This document shows, one piece after another, positions 51,955 through 59,588 of a stretch of DNA of 64,000 nucleotides. A program made the position numbers and the translations under genes. The notes under the pieces were generated by a model. That model did no database searches. It had not been told where the DNA came from and saw only the letters and a list, made by a program, of their open reading frames with translations. The DNA is from Clavibacter californiensis (GTDB taxonomy: Bacteria > Actinomycetota > Actinomycetes > Actinomycetales > Microbacteriaceae): contig NZ_CP040792.1 of the NCBI RefSeq assembly GCF_021952865.1, forward strand, positions 2,046,001 through 2,110,000. The letters are read 5' to 3'. Each line of letters opens with the position of its first letter. Positions within the stretch are counted from its first letter, which is position 1.

Positions 51955-52740
51955 TCAGCAACGTGCAGGAGGAGGGGACCCGGCGTCACGCCACTGGCCG
52001 AAGCTCAGCTGCGCGCCGCGAGGAGCGGCATCCCCGAAGTAGTGGATGTCCGCGGAGCCCGGCGCCTGGCAGAAGCGGTCTCCCGGGAACGACGCCACGA
52101 CCTGCGGTGCCGGACGGGCGTAGTAGTCCCACACGGCGAAGTCCATGACGCCGACCTCGCCCGTGAAGTCCTTCGGTCCGACGATGGCGGGGTACCACGC
52201 GAGCTTCCGGAACTCGGTCTCCAGGACGCGGTCCACGGGCGGAGAGCCGATGCTCGCGTACTCCCGGTAGGTGAGCTTGTGGAAGCCCGGCTCGTCGGTG
52301 AACGAGGCGCCCTCGATGACGAAGAGCTCGTCGGATCCGTCGTATCGGATGACCTCGTGCTGGTAGGCGAGCTGGTCGCTGCGTGGTGCCGGCTGGCCCG
52401 CGTGCGTCCACCGGTCGAAGTCGAGCATGCGCGTGGAGGTGAAGGGGCCGAACGTCTCGTCCGCCCAGATCGTGGGCTCCCACGTGTAGCCGATGTAGGC
52501 GACCTTCGCGGGGACGGGCGTCGGGAACCCGTCGGCCCGCCACTCGTCGAACGTGGCGCCGTAGGAGTCGAGCGAGGTGTCGCCCGGCCGGACGGCCATG
52601 AGCCGGTCGTCGAACGGGTTCGAGTAGTACACGACGGTGCCGGTGGTCGCCGCGGTGGCTGAGGCCGACGGGAGGGCCACGATCGTGCCGCCGAGCAGCA
52701 GTGCCGCTGCGGTGACGAGGGCGGGGAGTGAACGGTTCAT
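51955..52740 (-). CDS. Secreted repeat protein, paralogue C
   Basis: A 261-residue paralogue. The signal peptide is ALVTAAALLLGGTIVALPSASATA (cleavage near 30). Repeat cores lie at 62-75, 106-119, 156-167, 199-212 and 245-258; the linkers keep AYIGYTWEPTIWAD, EFRKLAWYPAIVGP and QVVASFPGDRFCQA. Cysteines are at 224 and 261 only. The repeats of one protein are less alike than the same-numbered repeats of different paralogues, so the five-repeat unit was duplicated as a whole. ATG 52740; 36 bases separate it from the preceding paralogue. The function is unknown; possible surface or wall binding is inference. Confidence 0.75.
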   Translation of the reverse strand: MNRSLPALVTAAALLLGGTIVALPSASATAATTGTVVYYSNPFDDRLMAVRPGDTSLDSYGATFDEWRADGFPTPVPAKVAYIGYTWEPTIWADETFGPFTSTRMLDFDRWTHAGQPAPRSDQLAYQHEVIRYDGSDELFVIEGASFTDEPGFHKLTYREYASIGSPPVDRVLETEFRKLAWYPAIVGPKDFTGEVGVMDFAVWDYYARPAPQVVASFPGDRFCQAPGSADIHYFGDAAPRGAQLSFGQWRDAGSPPPARC

Positions 52741-52776
52741 GGTCTGGCTCTCTAGGGGTTCGCGGTGGGAAGGGGA

Positions 52777-53550
52777 TCAGCAGCGGGTGGGGGCCGGTGA
52801 GCCGGCCTCGAGCCACTGGCCGTACGAGAGCTTCACGCCCTGCGGGGCGGCGATGCCGACGTAGCGGATGTCGGCGGAACCCGCGGCCTTGCAGAAGCGG
52901 TCGCCGTCGAACGACTTCACGATCTGCGGGGTCGGCTTGCCCCAGTACTCCCACGTCCAGAAGTCGATCGCCACGACCTCGTAGGAGGGCACGGTCGGTC
53001 CCACGATCGCCGGGAGCCAGGAGAGCTTGCGGAAGCCGCCCTCACGCACGTCCGAGGACGGGTAGCCCAGTGCCGCGTACTCGGCGAAGGTCAGCTTGTG
53101 GTTGACCGGGACGTCGTCCCCGAAGCTGAAGACGAAGACGAAGAGCTCGTCCGAGTACGAGTACTTGAAGACGCCGGCGTTGACGGGCAGCACGTTCTTC
53201 GTCGGCTTCGGCGAGCCCGCGGCGCTCCACTGCGAGTACGTCAGGCCGAGCGTCGATGCAGCCCCCGGCTCCGTCTGGATGTCGGCGTAGACGTCGTCCG
53301 TCCAGGTGAAGCCGCGGTAGGAGATGGTCGCCGCGACGGGCTGCGGGAAGCCGTCGGCCTTCCAGTCGGCGAAGTACGCCGGCGTGGCGTACTTCTCGCC
53401 CCCGGTCGCATCGGTGACGTAGAGGTCGCCGTTGAACGGGACCGAGTAATAGGTGCTGTGCTTGGGCGCGGCCTGTGCGGGGGCGGCGACGAGCGCTCCA
53501 CCCAGGGCGAGGGCGCCTGCGAGGACGAGGGCGGGGATCGAGCGGTTCAC
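52777..53550 (-). CDS. Secreted repeat protein, paralogue B
   Basis: A 257-residue paralogue. The signal peptide ends near AQA at 27. Repeat cores lie at about 58-71, 103-116, 152-164, 195-208 and 240-253; Cys at 220 and 257. It lacks the Trp in repeat 3 (AEYAALGYP) and has an aromatic FVFVFSF insertion at about 137. GTG 53550 follows GGAAGG, as in paralogue A; an in-frame ATG nine codons earlier is possible. Its 3' part is almost identical in DNA to that of paralogue A. Confidence 0.75.
   Translation of the reverse strand: MNRSIPALVLAGALALGGALVAAPAQAAPKHSTYYSVPFNGDLYVTDATGGEKYATPAYFADWKADGFPQPVAATISYRGFTWTDDVYADIQTEPGAASTLGLTYSQWSAAGSPKPTKNVLPVNAGVFKYSYSDELFVFVFSFGDDVPVNHKLTFAEYAALGYPSSDVREGGFRKLSWLPAIVGPTVPSYEVVAIDFWTWEYWGKPTPQIVKSFDGDRFCKAAGSADIRYVGIAAPQGVKLSYGQWLEAGSPAPTRC
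52847..52932 (-). repeat. Near-identical 86-base segment, copy in paralogue B
   Basis: It matches 53704-53789 with three differences by eye, whereas the 5' halves of the two genes are much more divergent. It encodes the fourth linker and the first conserved Cys. Confidence 0.8.
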
Positions 53551-53633
53551 GGTGGCCTTCCGAGGCGATGGGGTCATGGGGTGGGAGGTGGAGAAGAGGA
53601 GGGCGGGCAGCCGGTCGGCTGCCCGCCCGGGGA

Positions 53634-54407
53634 TCAGCAGCGTGCGGGAGCGGGGAAGCCGGCCTCGCGCCACTGCGCGTAGCTGAGCTTCGCGCCCTTC
53701 GGCGCGGCGATGCCGACGTAGCGGATGTCGGCGGAGCCCGCGGCCTTGCAGAACCTGTCGCCGTCGAACGACTTCACGATCTGCGGGGTGGGACGGGCGA
53801 AGTAGTCCCACTCGTCGAGCGTCAGCGCGGCGACCTCGCCGGTCTGCGGGGTCGGGCCGACGATCGCGGGGAACCACGCCAGCTTGCTGAAGACCGAGTC
53901 GGACACCTGGTCGACCGCGGGGGAGCCGAGGTGCGCCCACTCGCGGTAGGTCAGCTTGTGGAGTCCGGGATCCTCCTCGAGGTACGTCCCCTCCACGAGG
54001 TACAGCTCGTCGGAGTAGGCGTACTTGATGACCGCCGCCTCCGCCGTCAGGGTGTCGTCGGAGGGCTTGGGGGAGCCGACGCTCGCGTACTGGTCGTACG
54101 TCAGGCGGAGCGTCGTGGCCGCGCCCTCGAGGACGACGTCCGCGTAGACGGCCGGCGACCACGTGTACTTGTGGTAATCGACCTCGGCGGCGACCGGACG
54201 CGGGAAGCCCGCGGCAGCCCACTCGTCGTAGGTCACGTACTCGACCTCGAAGCCGTCGGCGCCCTCGACGTCACGGAACAGCGTCTGGTCGAACGGGACG
54301 GAGTACACGGTGCCGTCGCCGGGGGTCGCCTGCGCCGGTGTGGCGACGAGGGCGCTGCCGAGCACGAGGGCTCCGGCGATGACGAGGGCGGGAGTGGAGC
54401 GGTTCAC
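53634..54407 (-). CDS. Secreted repeat protein, paralogue A (first of the cluster)
   Basis: A 257-residue paralogue, first in transcription order. The signal peptide is ALVIAGALVLGSALVATPAQA (cleavage near 27). Repeat cores lie at 58-71 (VTYDEWAAAGFPRP), 102-115, 152-164, 195-208 and 240-253 (LSYAQWREAGFPAP); Cys at 220 and 257. No anchor, enzyme motif or metal site is visible. GTG 54407 follows GGAAGG. The mature protein is weakly acidic and rich in Trp and Tyr. The cluster lies between lepA and hemW, which are adjacent in many actinobacteria, so it looks acquired or lineage-specific. Confidence 0.75.
   Translation of the reverse strand: MNRSTPALVIAGALVLGSALVATPAQATPGDGTVYSVPFDQTLFRDVEGADGFEVEYVTYDEWAAAGFPRPVAAEVDYHKYTWSPAVYADVVLEGAATTLRLTYDQYASVGSPKPSDDTLTAEAAVIKYAYSDELYLVEGTYLEEDPGLHKLTYREWAHLGSPAVDQVSDSVFSKLAWFPAIVGPTPQTGEVAALTLDEWDYFARPTPQIVKSFDGDRFCKAAGSADIRYVGIAAPKGAKLSYAQWREAGFPAPARC
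53704..53789 (-). repeat. Near-identical 86-base segment, copy in paralogue A
   Basis: Partner of 52847-52932. The local identity suggests recent gene conversion or recombination between paralogues. Confidence 0.8.
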
Positions 54408-54543
54408 GATGGCCTTCCGATGGTCGACGCGGTGGTCGAGAGGTGCGGGGAGTGGATGCGGAGGTACGACGGATCGCGACGTGGACGGCGCCCGGACCGC
54501 GATGCGGACCGGGACGAGTGCACCCGAGATGACGTTCCCCTGA

Positions 54544-54558
54544 GCCGGTCGGACCGGC
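54544..54558. repeat. Inverted repeat in the secreted-cluster upstream region
   Basis: GCCGGT-CGG-ACCGGC, perfect 6-bp arms, 137 bases before the first secreted gene; a possible operator. The 392-base gap 54408-54799 also contains a second dyad at 54669 and the DUF1990 promoter. Confidence 0.4.
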
Positions 54559-54668
54559 CTTGGCTGAAACGTATCGGCCGGAGGAGACGCTCAGGAGAGC
54601 CCCGGGTCACGGACGGATAACGCTTCTGACCAGCACTACAGCGCCGGGATGAGGGCGACCCGTCGCGC

Positions 54669-54686
54669 GTCATCCGGACGGATGAC
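54669..54686. promoter_or_regulatory. 18-bp perfect dyad, candidate operator
   Basis: GTCATCCG-GA-CGGATGAC has 8-bp arms around a 2-base centre. It lies between the divergent secreted-protein cluster and the DUF1990 gene. The symmetry and size fit a dimeric regulator; which one is unknown. Confidence 0.55.
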
Positions 54687-54786
54687 AGGGGCGCCGAACG
54701 GACCCCAGAGCGGGGGTGACGCGGCTTCGAGGCGCAGCGGGCGCCCTCGTCTCGGGCCCGCGCCGGAGCCTCGCAGCCCCACGCCG

Positions 54787-54792
54787 TAGTCT
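54787..54792 (+). promoter_or_regulatory. -10 element (TAGTCT) of a probable leaderless promoter
   Basis: TAGTCT lies seven bases before ATG 54800. Confidence 0.55.
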
Positions 54793-54799
54793 GATCCGC

Positions 54800-55453
54800 A
54801 TGCGCCGCAGCACCTACACCGCGACCGCCGTCACCTACGGCTCCGTCGGCGGCACCCAGGCCGTCGACCTCATGACCTACCCGCCGGAGGGGTACCGTCC
54901 CGCGGAGGCCAGCGCCCGGCTCGGCAGCGGCGACGAGCGCTTCGAGCAGGCCGTCGCCCTCCTCATGACGTGGGGCGTGCAGCGCGGCAGCGGGATCGAG
55001 GTCACCCGCATCGAGCAGGAGGTCCCCGACGACCCCGGCTACCAGGGGCTGGAGTTCGACGAGGACGGGGTGCCCCAGGTGCCCGTCGACCGACCGCGGG
55101 AGACGCTGTACGGCGACGACGGCACCGCGTGGATCACGTCGGGCACCTCGGCGGTGCTCCGGATGCCGTTCGGCCCGTTCCATCCCGAGGCGCCGGTCCG
55201 CGTCGTGTACACCGTGCAGGAGACCGACCGCGTCGGCTTCGCCTACGGCACGGTGCACGGTCACCCGCTGAGCGGCGAGGAGGCGTTCCTCGTCTCCCGG
55301 GAGCCCGACGGCAGCGTCTGGCTCACCCTCCGCGTCTTCTCGCGACCCGCGTCCTGGCCGATGCGCCTGGCGAGCCCGGTCCTGCGCATCGTGCAGGGCG
55401 TGTTCATGCGCCGGTACCTGCGGTCGCTGCACCCGTCGGTCGCGTCCGCCTGA
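54800..55453 (+). CDS. DUF1990 family protein
   Basis: A 217-residue protein. TYPPEGYRPAEASARLGSGDERFEQAVALLMTWGVQRGSGI is the DUF1990 N-terminal half, and VVYTVQETDRVGFAYGTVHGHPLSGEEAFLVSRE its C-terminal half. The function is unknown in bacteria; the fold is probably a lipocalin- or START-like beta barrel. There is no signal peptide. ATG 54800 is preferred over 54716 because of the -10 spacing and because the domain starts soon after it. Confidence 0.85.
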   Translation: MRRSTYTATAVTYGSVGGTQAVDLMTYPPEGYRPAEASARLGSGDERFEQAVALLMTWGVQRGSGIEVTRIEQEVPDDPGYQGLEFDEDGVPQVPVDRPRETLYGDDGTAWITSGTSAVLRMPFGPFHPEAPVRVVYTVQETDRVGFAYGTVHGHPLSGEEAFLVSREPDGSVWLTLRVFSRPASWPMRLASPVLRIVQGVFMRRYLRSLHPSVASA

Positions 55454-55475
55454 TCCGCTGAGCGGCCGAGCCGCG

Positions 55476-56177
55476 TCAGCGCGCGGCGAGCCCGTCCAGG
55501 TACGCCATGACCTCGTCGTGGCCTGCCGCGAGATCGGGGACCACGACGGCCGCATGCGCATCCGGCGACCGCAGCTGCTCGACGTCGTACGCGCCGGTGG
55601 CGACGGCCACGAACGGGAAGCCGGCCGACTCGGCCGCGACGCCGTCGGCGGGCGTGTCGCCGATGATCACGACGGTCGCCCCGGCCAGCGCCTCCGCGGC
55701 GCGGCGCGTGAGGTCGCTGCGGATCCTGGCCTCGTGCCCGAAGAACGACGCGTCCCAGTCGAAGAGGTCGACGTCGAGCCCCGCACCGTCGAGCTTGTAG
55801 CGCGCGCGGAGCGGCGAGTTGCCGGTGAGCAGCGCGTTCACCCAGCCGCGACCGGCGACGTCCGCAACGAGCCGCGGCACGCCGACCGGCACCTCGCGCC
55901 GACCCGCGCCGTAGTGCTCGACGCGCGACATCCCCTCGAGCTGCTCCCGGACGGCCGCGTGCAGCGACTCCGGCAGGCCGTAGAGGTCGAGGGTCTCCCA
56001 GATGATCTGGCCGTCCGTCTTGCCGTGCGCGTGCACGGTGCGGTCCTGGAGCTGGTCGCCCGCGGCGAGCTCGATCGCACGGTGGTACATGCTGCCGGCG
56101 CGCGGGCCGTTGAGGAGGAGCGTGCCGTCGACGTCCCAGAGGACGTGCAGGGGCCGGGGGGATGGGGCGTCGGTCAT
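55476..56177 (-). CDS. HAD-superfamily hydrolase (phosphoglycolate-phosphatase-like)
   Basis: A 233-residue HAD phosphatase. VLWDVDGTLLLNG has the nucleophilic Asp and the DxDGT motif; NALLTGNSP motif II; and VVIIGDTPADGVAA motif IV with Asp pairs for Mg. The helical cap (about 18-90) is of the C1 type seen in Gph/PGMB enzymes. The substrate is unassigned. ATG 56177 has CAGGAT six bases upstream. Convergent with the DUF1990 gene. Confidence 0.87.
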   Translation of the reverse strand: MTDAPSPRPLHVLWDVDGTLLLNGPRAGSMYHRAIELAAGDQLQDRTVHAHGKTDGQIIWETLDLYGLPESLHAAVREQLEGMSRVEHYGAGRREVPVGVPRLVADVAGRGWVNALLTGNSPLRARYKLDGAGLDVDLFDWDASFFGHEARIRSDLTRRAAEALAGATVVIIGDTPADGVAAESAGFPFVAVATGAYDVEQLRSPDAHAAVVVPDLAAGHDEVMAYLDGLAAR

Positions 56178-56183
56178 GCCCCC

Positions 56184-56189
56184 ATCCTG
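56184..56189 (-). promoter_or_regulatory. -10 element (CAGGAT) of a probable leaderless promoter
   Basis: Reverse-strand CAGGAT, six bases before ATG 56177. Confidence 0.45.
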
Positions 56190-56244
56190 CCGGAGGACGA
56201 GGCGCACCCCGACGGCCGCGGACCCGGGCGCCTCCCGACCGGGG

Positions 56245-56250
56245 GATGAT
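56245..56250 (+). promoter_or_regulatory. -10 element (GATGAT) of a probable leaderless promoter
   Basis: GATGAT ends six bases before the hemW ATG at 56257. Confidence 0.35.
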
Positions 56251-56256
56251 GGACGG

Positions 56257-57480
56257 ATGCCGTCCGCCCTGCCCCTCGCCGATCCCGCCCCCGCCGACGG
56301 CCTGCTCCCCGCCTCCGCGTCGGTCGACGCGGAGACCCGCGCGTTCGGCGTCTACCTGCACGTCCCGTTCTGCCGCGTCCGCTGCGGCTACTGCGACTTC
56401 AACACCTACACGGCGCCCGAGCTCCGCGGCGTGAGGCAGTCCGACTACGCGTCGCAGGCCGTGCAGGAGGTGCGCTTCGCCGGATCCGCCCTCCACGACT
56501 CCGGCGTCCCCGTCCGGCCCGCGTCCACCGTCTTCCTCGGCGGCGGCACGCCGACGCTCCTCCCCGTGGAGGACCTCGTCCGGATGCTCGACGCCGTGCG
56601 CGAGACCTTCGGGCTCGCCGAGGGCGCGGAGGTCACGACGGAGGCGAACCCCGACAGCGTCGACGACGCGTACCTCGCGGCCCTCGCCGCGGGTGGGTTC
56701 ACGCGCGTGTCCTTCGGCATGCAGTCCGCCGTGCCGCGCGTGCTCGCCACGCTCGAGCGCACGCACGACCCTGCGCGCATAGCGCCCGTCGTCCGCGGCG
56801 CCCGGGCCGCCGGCCTCGAGGTCAGCCTCGACCTCATCTACGGGACGCCGGGGGAGACCATCGACGACTGGCGCGCCTCGCTCGAGCAGGCCATCGGCGA
56901 GGCGCCCGACCACCTCTCCGCCTACGCGCTCATCGTCGAGCCGGGGACGAAGCTCGCGCGGCAGATCCGCCGCGGCGAGGTGCCCGAGCCCGACGAGGAC
57001 CTCCAGGCCGACATGTACGAGCTCGCCGACCGCATGCTGGGCGAGGCCGGTTACGAGTGGTACGAGGTGAGCAACTGGGCGCGCGACGGCCGGCGCAGCC
57101 GCCACAACCTCGCCTACTGGCAGGGCCACGACTGGTGGGGCGTGGGGCCGGGCGCGCATAGCCACGTGGGCGGCGTCCGCTGGTGGAACGTCAAGCACCC
57201 GGCCGCGTACGCCGACCGGGTGCTCGCGGGCGCGTCGCCCGGCGCGGGTCGCGAATCGCTAGATGACGCGACGCGCGAGGTGGAGCGCGTGCTCCTCGGC
57301 GCCCGCATCCGCGACGGCCTGGACATCCCGACGCTCACGGCCGAGGGCCGCCGCCAGGTGGCGGGGCTCATCGCCGACGGCCTGGTGGATCCGCGCGCCG
57401 CCCTCTCCGGCACCCTCGTGCTCACGCTGCAGGGGCGCCTGCTGGCCGACGCCGTCGTGCGGCGGCTGCTCGAGGACTAG
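56257..57480 (+). CDS. hemW: Radical SAM protein HemW
   Basis: A 407-residue radical SAM enzyme. The 4Fe-4S cluster motif is HVPFCRVRCGYCDFNTY (CxxxCxxC plus the Phe/Asn that distinguish HemW). GGGTPTLLP and SFGMQSAVPRVLATLERTHD follow, and a HemN C-terminal domain closes the protein. HemW is now regarded as a haem chaperone rather than a coproporphyrinogen oxidase. ATG 56257 is favoured by its -10 spacing. In the usual order it is followed by hrcA; here a VOC and a DUF4870 gene intervene on the other strand. Confidence 0.92.
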   Translation: MPSALPLADPAPADGLLPASASVDAETRAFGVYLHVPFCRVRCGYCDFNTYTAPELRGVRQSDYASQAVQEVRFAGSALHDSGVPVRPASTVFLGGGTPTLLPVEDLVRMLDAVRETFGLAEGAEVTTEANPDSVDDAYLAALAAGGFTRVSFGMQSAVPRVLATLERTHDPARIAPVVRGARAAGLEVSLDLIYGTPGETIDDWRASLEQAIGEAPDHLSAYALIVEPGTKLARQIRRGEVPEPDEDLQADMYELADRMLGEAGYEWYEVSNWARDGRRSRHNLAYWQGHDWWGVGPGAHSHVGGVRWWNVKHPAAYADRVLAGASPGAGRESLDDATREVERVLLGARIRDGLDIPTLTAEGRRQVAGLIADGLVDPRAALSGTLVLTLQGRLLADAVVRRLLED

Positions 57481-57499
57481 GCGGCGGCCCGGCCGGTCG

Positions 57500-57913
57500 T
57501 CAGAGGACGACCGCGCCCACCACGTCGCCGGCCTCGCGCTCGGCGTCGCTGCGCTCCACGCAGAACTCGTTGCCCTCGGGATCCGCGAGCACGACCCAGC
57601 CGCTGCCGTCCGCGTTCCGCCGGTCGGCCACGAGCGCGGCTCCCAGCGCCAGAACGCGGTCGACCTCCTCGTCGCGCGTGCGGTCGTCGGGCGCGAGGTC
57701 GAGGTGCACGCGGTTCTTGCCGGCTTTCGGCGCGTCCGCGCGCTGCAGGATGATGCCCAGGCCGGAGACCGGGTCGCCCAGCCACGCGGCGTCCTGACCT
57801 GGGAGGTTCGGTTCGTCCGGATCCTCCGCGAAGCCCGTCACGCCGGCCCAGAAGAGGGAGAGCGCGTGCGGGTCGAGGCAGTCGATCGCGACGTGCCGGA
57901 TCCTCGCGCTCAC
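57500..57913 (-). CDS. VOC family (glyoxalase-like) protein
   Basis: A 137-residue vicinal-oxygen-chelate protein: IRHVAIDCLDPHALSLFWAGVTGF forms the first beta-alpha-beta-beta-beta unit and VVLADPEGNEFCVER the typical end of the second with the metal-ligand Glu. It is of the actinobacterial glyoxalase-like type; function unknown. The start is GTG 57913. Convergent with hemW and 10 bases from the DUF4870 gene. Confidence 0.86.
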   Translation of the reverse strand: MSARIRHVAIDCLDPHALSLFWAGVTGFAEDPDEPNLPGQDAAWLGDPVSGLGIILQRADAPKAGKNRVHLDLAPDDRTRDEEVDRVLALGAALVADRRNADGSGWVVLADPEGNEFCVERSDAEREAGDVVGAVVL

Positions 57914-57923
57914 GGGCGTCCGC

Positions 57924-58319
57924 CTACTTGATCCACCGGATGTTGAGCGGGTAGCGGTAGGGCCGGCCAGCCTGCACGCGTGTGCCGCCGATGATCGCGA
58001 AGACGATGTTGACCACGACCACCGCGAAGATCCCGAGGCCGAGGAGCAGGCCGATGATCAGCCCGAGGATCGGGATGACCCCGAAGACCACCTGCAGCAC
58101 GTTGAGGATGACGAGCGCGCCCGCGACGTTGATGGTCCAGTTGGTCGCCTCCTTGCCCTCCTGGTCGGTGAACCGGCCGCGCTCGCGGAACACGAGCCAG
58201 ACGATGAACGACGGCACGATGAGGATCGCGAGGAAGTGCGTGAGGGACGCCCAGAGGCGGTCCTCGCTCGGGGTGAGCGGAGCGGGCGCGCCGTACGGGT
58301 GCGGATCGGGTGCGGACAT
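57924..58319 (-). CDS. DUF4870 family membrane protein
   Basis: A 131-residue protein. After SEDRLWASLTHFLAILIVPSFIVWLVFRERGRF, the DUF4870 signature, GKEATNWTINVAGALVILNVL and a glycine-rich helix (LGLIIGLLLGLGIFAVVVVNIVFAIIGG) give about three to four membrane spans. The N-terminus is Pro-rich. Function unknown; small DUF4870 proteins are widespread. ATG 58319 follows a weak GAGAGG. Confidence 0.87.
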   Translation of the reverse strand: MSAPDPHPYGAPAPLTPSEDRLWASLTHFLAILIVPSFIVWLVFRERGRFTDQEGKEATNWTINVAGALVILNVLQVVFGVIPILGLIIGLLLGLGIFAVVVVNIVFAIIGGTRVQAGRPYRYPLNIRWIK

Positions 58320-58461
58320 CGCGGGGAGCCTCTCGGTGCCACGCGACGGCCGGGGACCGGCGGACGCGAGCGGATGGTGGGTGGGCCGGGCGACGCCTGG
58401 CCCTTCCACGCTACCGCCGACGACGCGCGACCGGCAACGCCGACCACCGCCGCAGCCGCGG

Positions 58462-58467
58462 TACGAT
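58462..58467 (+). promoter_or_regulatory. -10 element (TACGAT) of the hrcA promoter
   Basis: TACGAT directly abuts and partly shares a T with the CIRCE-like operator. No -35 assigned. Confidence 0.5.
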
Positions 58468-58493
58468 TGGCAGTCAGAACCGACGAGTGCCAG
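58467..58493 (+). promoter_or_regulatory. CIRCE-like operator of hrcA-dnaJ
   Basis: TTGGCAGTC-N9-GAGTGCCAG. Against the CIRCE consensus TTAGCACTC-N9-GAGTGCTAA the N9 spacing is exact and each arm keeps seven of nine bases. It lies between the -10 and the hrcA start and overlaps the ribosome-binding site, so HrcA probably represses its own operon. Confidence 0.8.
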
Positions 58494-58505
58494 GAGGGAG
58501 CCGCC

Positions 58506-59528
58506 ATGGTCTCGGAACGCGGGCTCGACGTCCTCCGGGTGATCGTGCAGGACTACGTGTCCTCTCGGGAGCCCGTGGGCTCCAAGTCCATCGTGGAGCG
58601 CCACGCATTCGGCGTCTCGGCCGCCACCATCCGCAACGACATGGCCCTCCTCGAGGAGGAGGAGCTGATCGCCGCGCCGCACACGTCGTCCGGTCGCGTG
58701 CCGACCGACAAGGGGTACCGCGTCTTCGTCGACCAGCTGGCCGACGTGCGTCCGCTCACGCCCGCACAACGCCAGGCCATCCACGTGTTCCTCGGCGAGT
58801 CGGTCGACCTCGACGACGTCCTCGCGCGCACCGTGCGCCTCCTCGCGCAGCTCACCAACCAGGTCGCGCTCGTGCAGTACCCGTCGCTCGCCACGAGCCA
58901 CGTGAAGCACGTCGAGCTCGTGGCGCTGTCCACCACGCGCGTGCTCACCGTGCTCATCACCGACACGGGCCGCGTCGAGCAGCGCGTCGTCGAGCTCGCG
59001 GGCGACCCGGACGACGCCTTCCTCGCGGTCATGCGCACGCGGATCAACCAGGCCGTCGGCGGTCTCGGCCTCGCCGAGGCGGCCACCCGGCTCGAGACGC
59101 TGTCCGACGAGGTAGGACCGGCCCAGCGCGCCGCGGCCTCCGTGCTCGCGGGCACGCTCGTCGAGCAGGTGCTCGCCAACCGGCAGGAGCGGCTGCTGCT
59201 CGCCGGATCCGCCAACCTCGCCCGCACCGAGCGCGACTTCCCCGGCAGCATCTCGCCCGTCCTCGAGGCCATCGAGGAGCAGGTGGTGCTCCTGCGCCTG
59301 CTCGGCGAGATGGAGGCCGACCAGCACGGAGTCTCGGTGAGCATCGGCCGGGAGAACGCCCCGTTCGGGCTCGGCGAGACGAGCGTGCTCACCAGCGGCT
59401 ACAGCTCGTCCGGCGGGGTGCTCGCGCGCCTCGGCGTGCTGGGGCCGACCCGCATGGACTACTCCACCAACATGGCGTCGGTGCGCGCGGTCGCGCGCTA
59501 CCTCTCGCGCCTGCTCGAGGAGCGGTGA
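58506..59528 (+). CDS. hrcA: Heat-inducible transcription repressor HrcA
   Basis: A 340-residue repressor of heat-shock genes. The N-terminal winged helix (RGLDVLRVIVQDYVSSREPVGSKSIVERH...SAATIRNDMALLEEEELI) is the HrcA DNA-binding domain. HTSSGRVPTDKGYRVFVDQL follows, and the C-terminal domain includes ERDFPGSISPVLEAIEEQVVLLRLL and YSSSGGVLARLGVLGPTRMDY. ATG 58506 follows AGGAGGG. A CIRCE-like box upstream supports autoregulation. The dnaJ gene is 60 bases downstream. Confidence 0.95.
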   Translation: MVSERGLDVLRVIVQDYVSSREPVGSKSIVERHAFGVSAATIRNDMALLEEEELIAAPHTSSGRVPTDKGYRVFVDQLADVRPLTPAQRQAIHVFLGESVDLDDVLARTVRLLAQLTNQVALVQYPSLATSHVKHVELVALSTTRVLTVLITDTGRVEQRVVELAGDPDDAFLAVMRTRINQAVGGLGLAEAATRLETLSDEVGPAQRAAASVLAGTLVEQVLANRQERLLLAGSANLARTERDFPGSISPVLEAIEEQVVLLRLLGEMEADQHGVSVSIGRENAPFGLGETSVLTSGYSSSGGVLARLGVLGPTRMDYSTNMASVRAVARYLSRLLEER

Positions 59529-59588
59529 CCGCCGCCTGCCGGCGCACCGCCCCCAGTTCCCACGACCATCACCACCGAAGGGCCCGAC

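Noticed and set aside
49161-51989. 942-codon reverse-strand open frame over lepA
   Set aside because: Shadow of lepA, which has full GTPase motifs on the other strand.
52610-52623. TCGAAC-GG-GTTCGA, resembling an SOS box
   Set aside because: The spacer is two instead of four bases and it lies inside a coding region, so LexA binding is unlikely.
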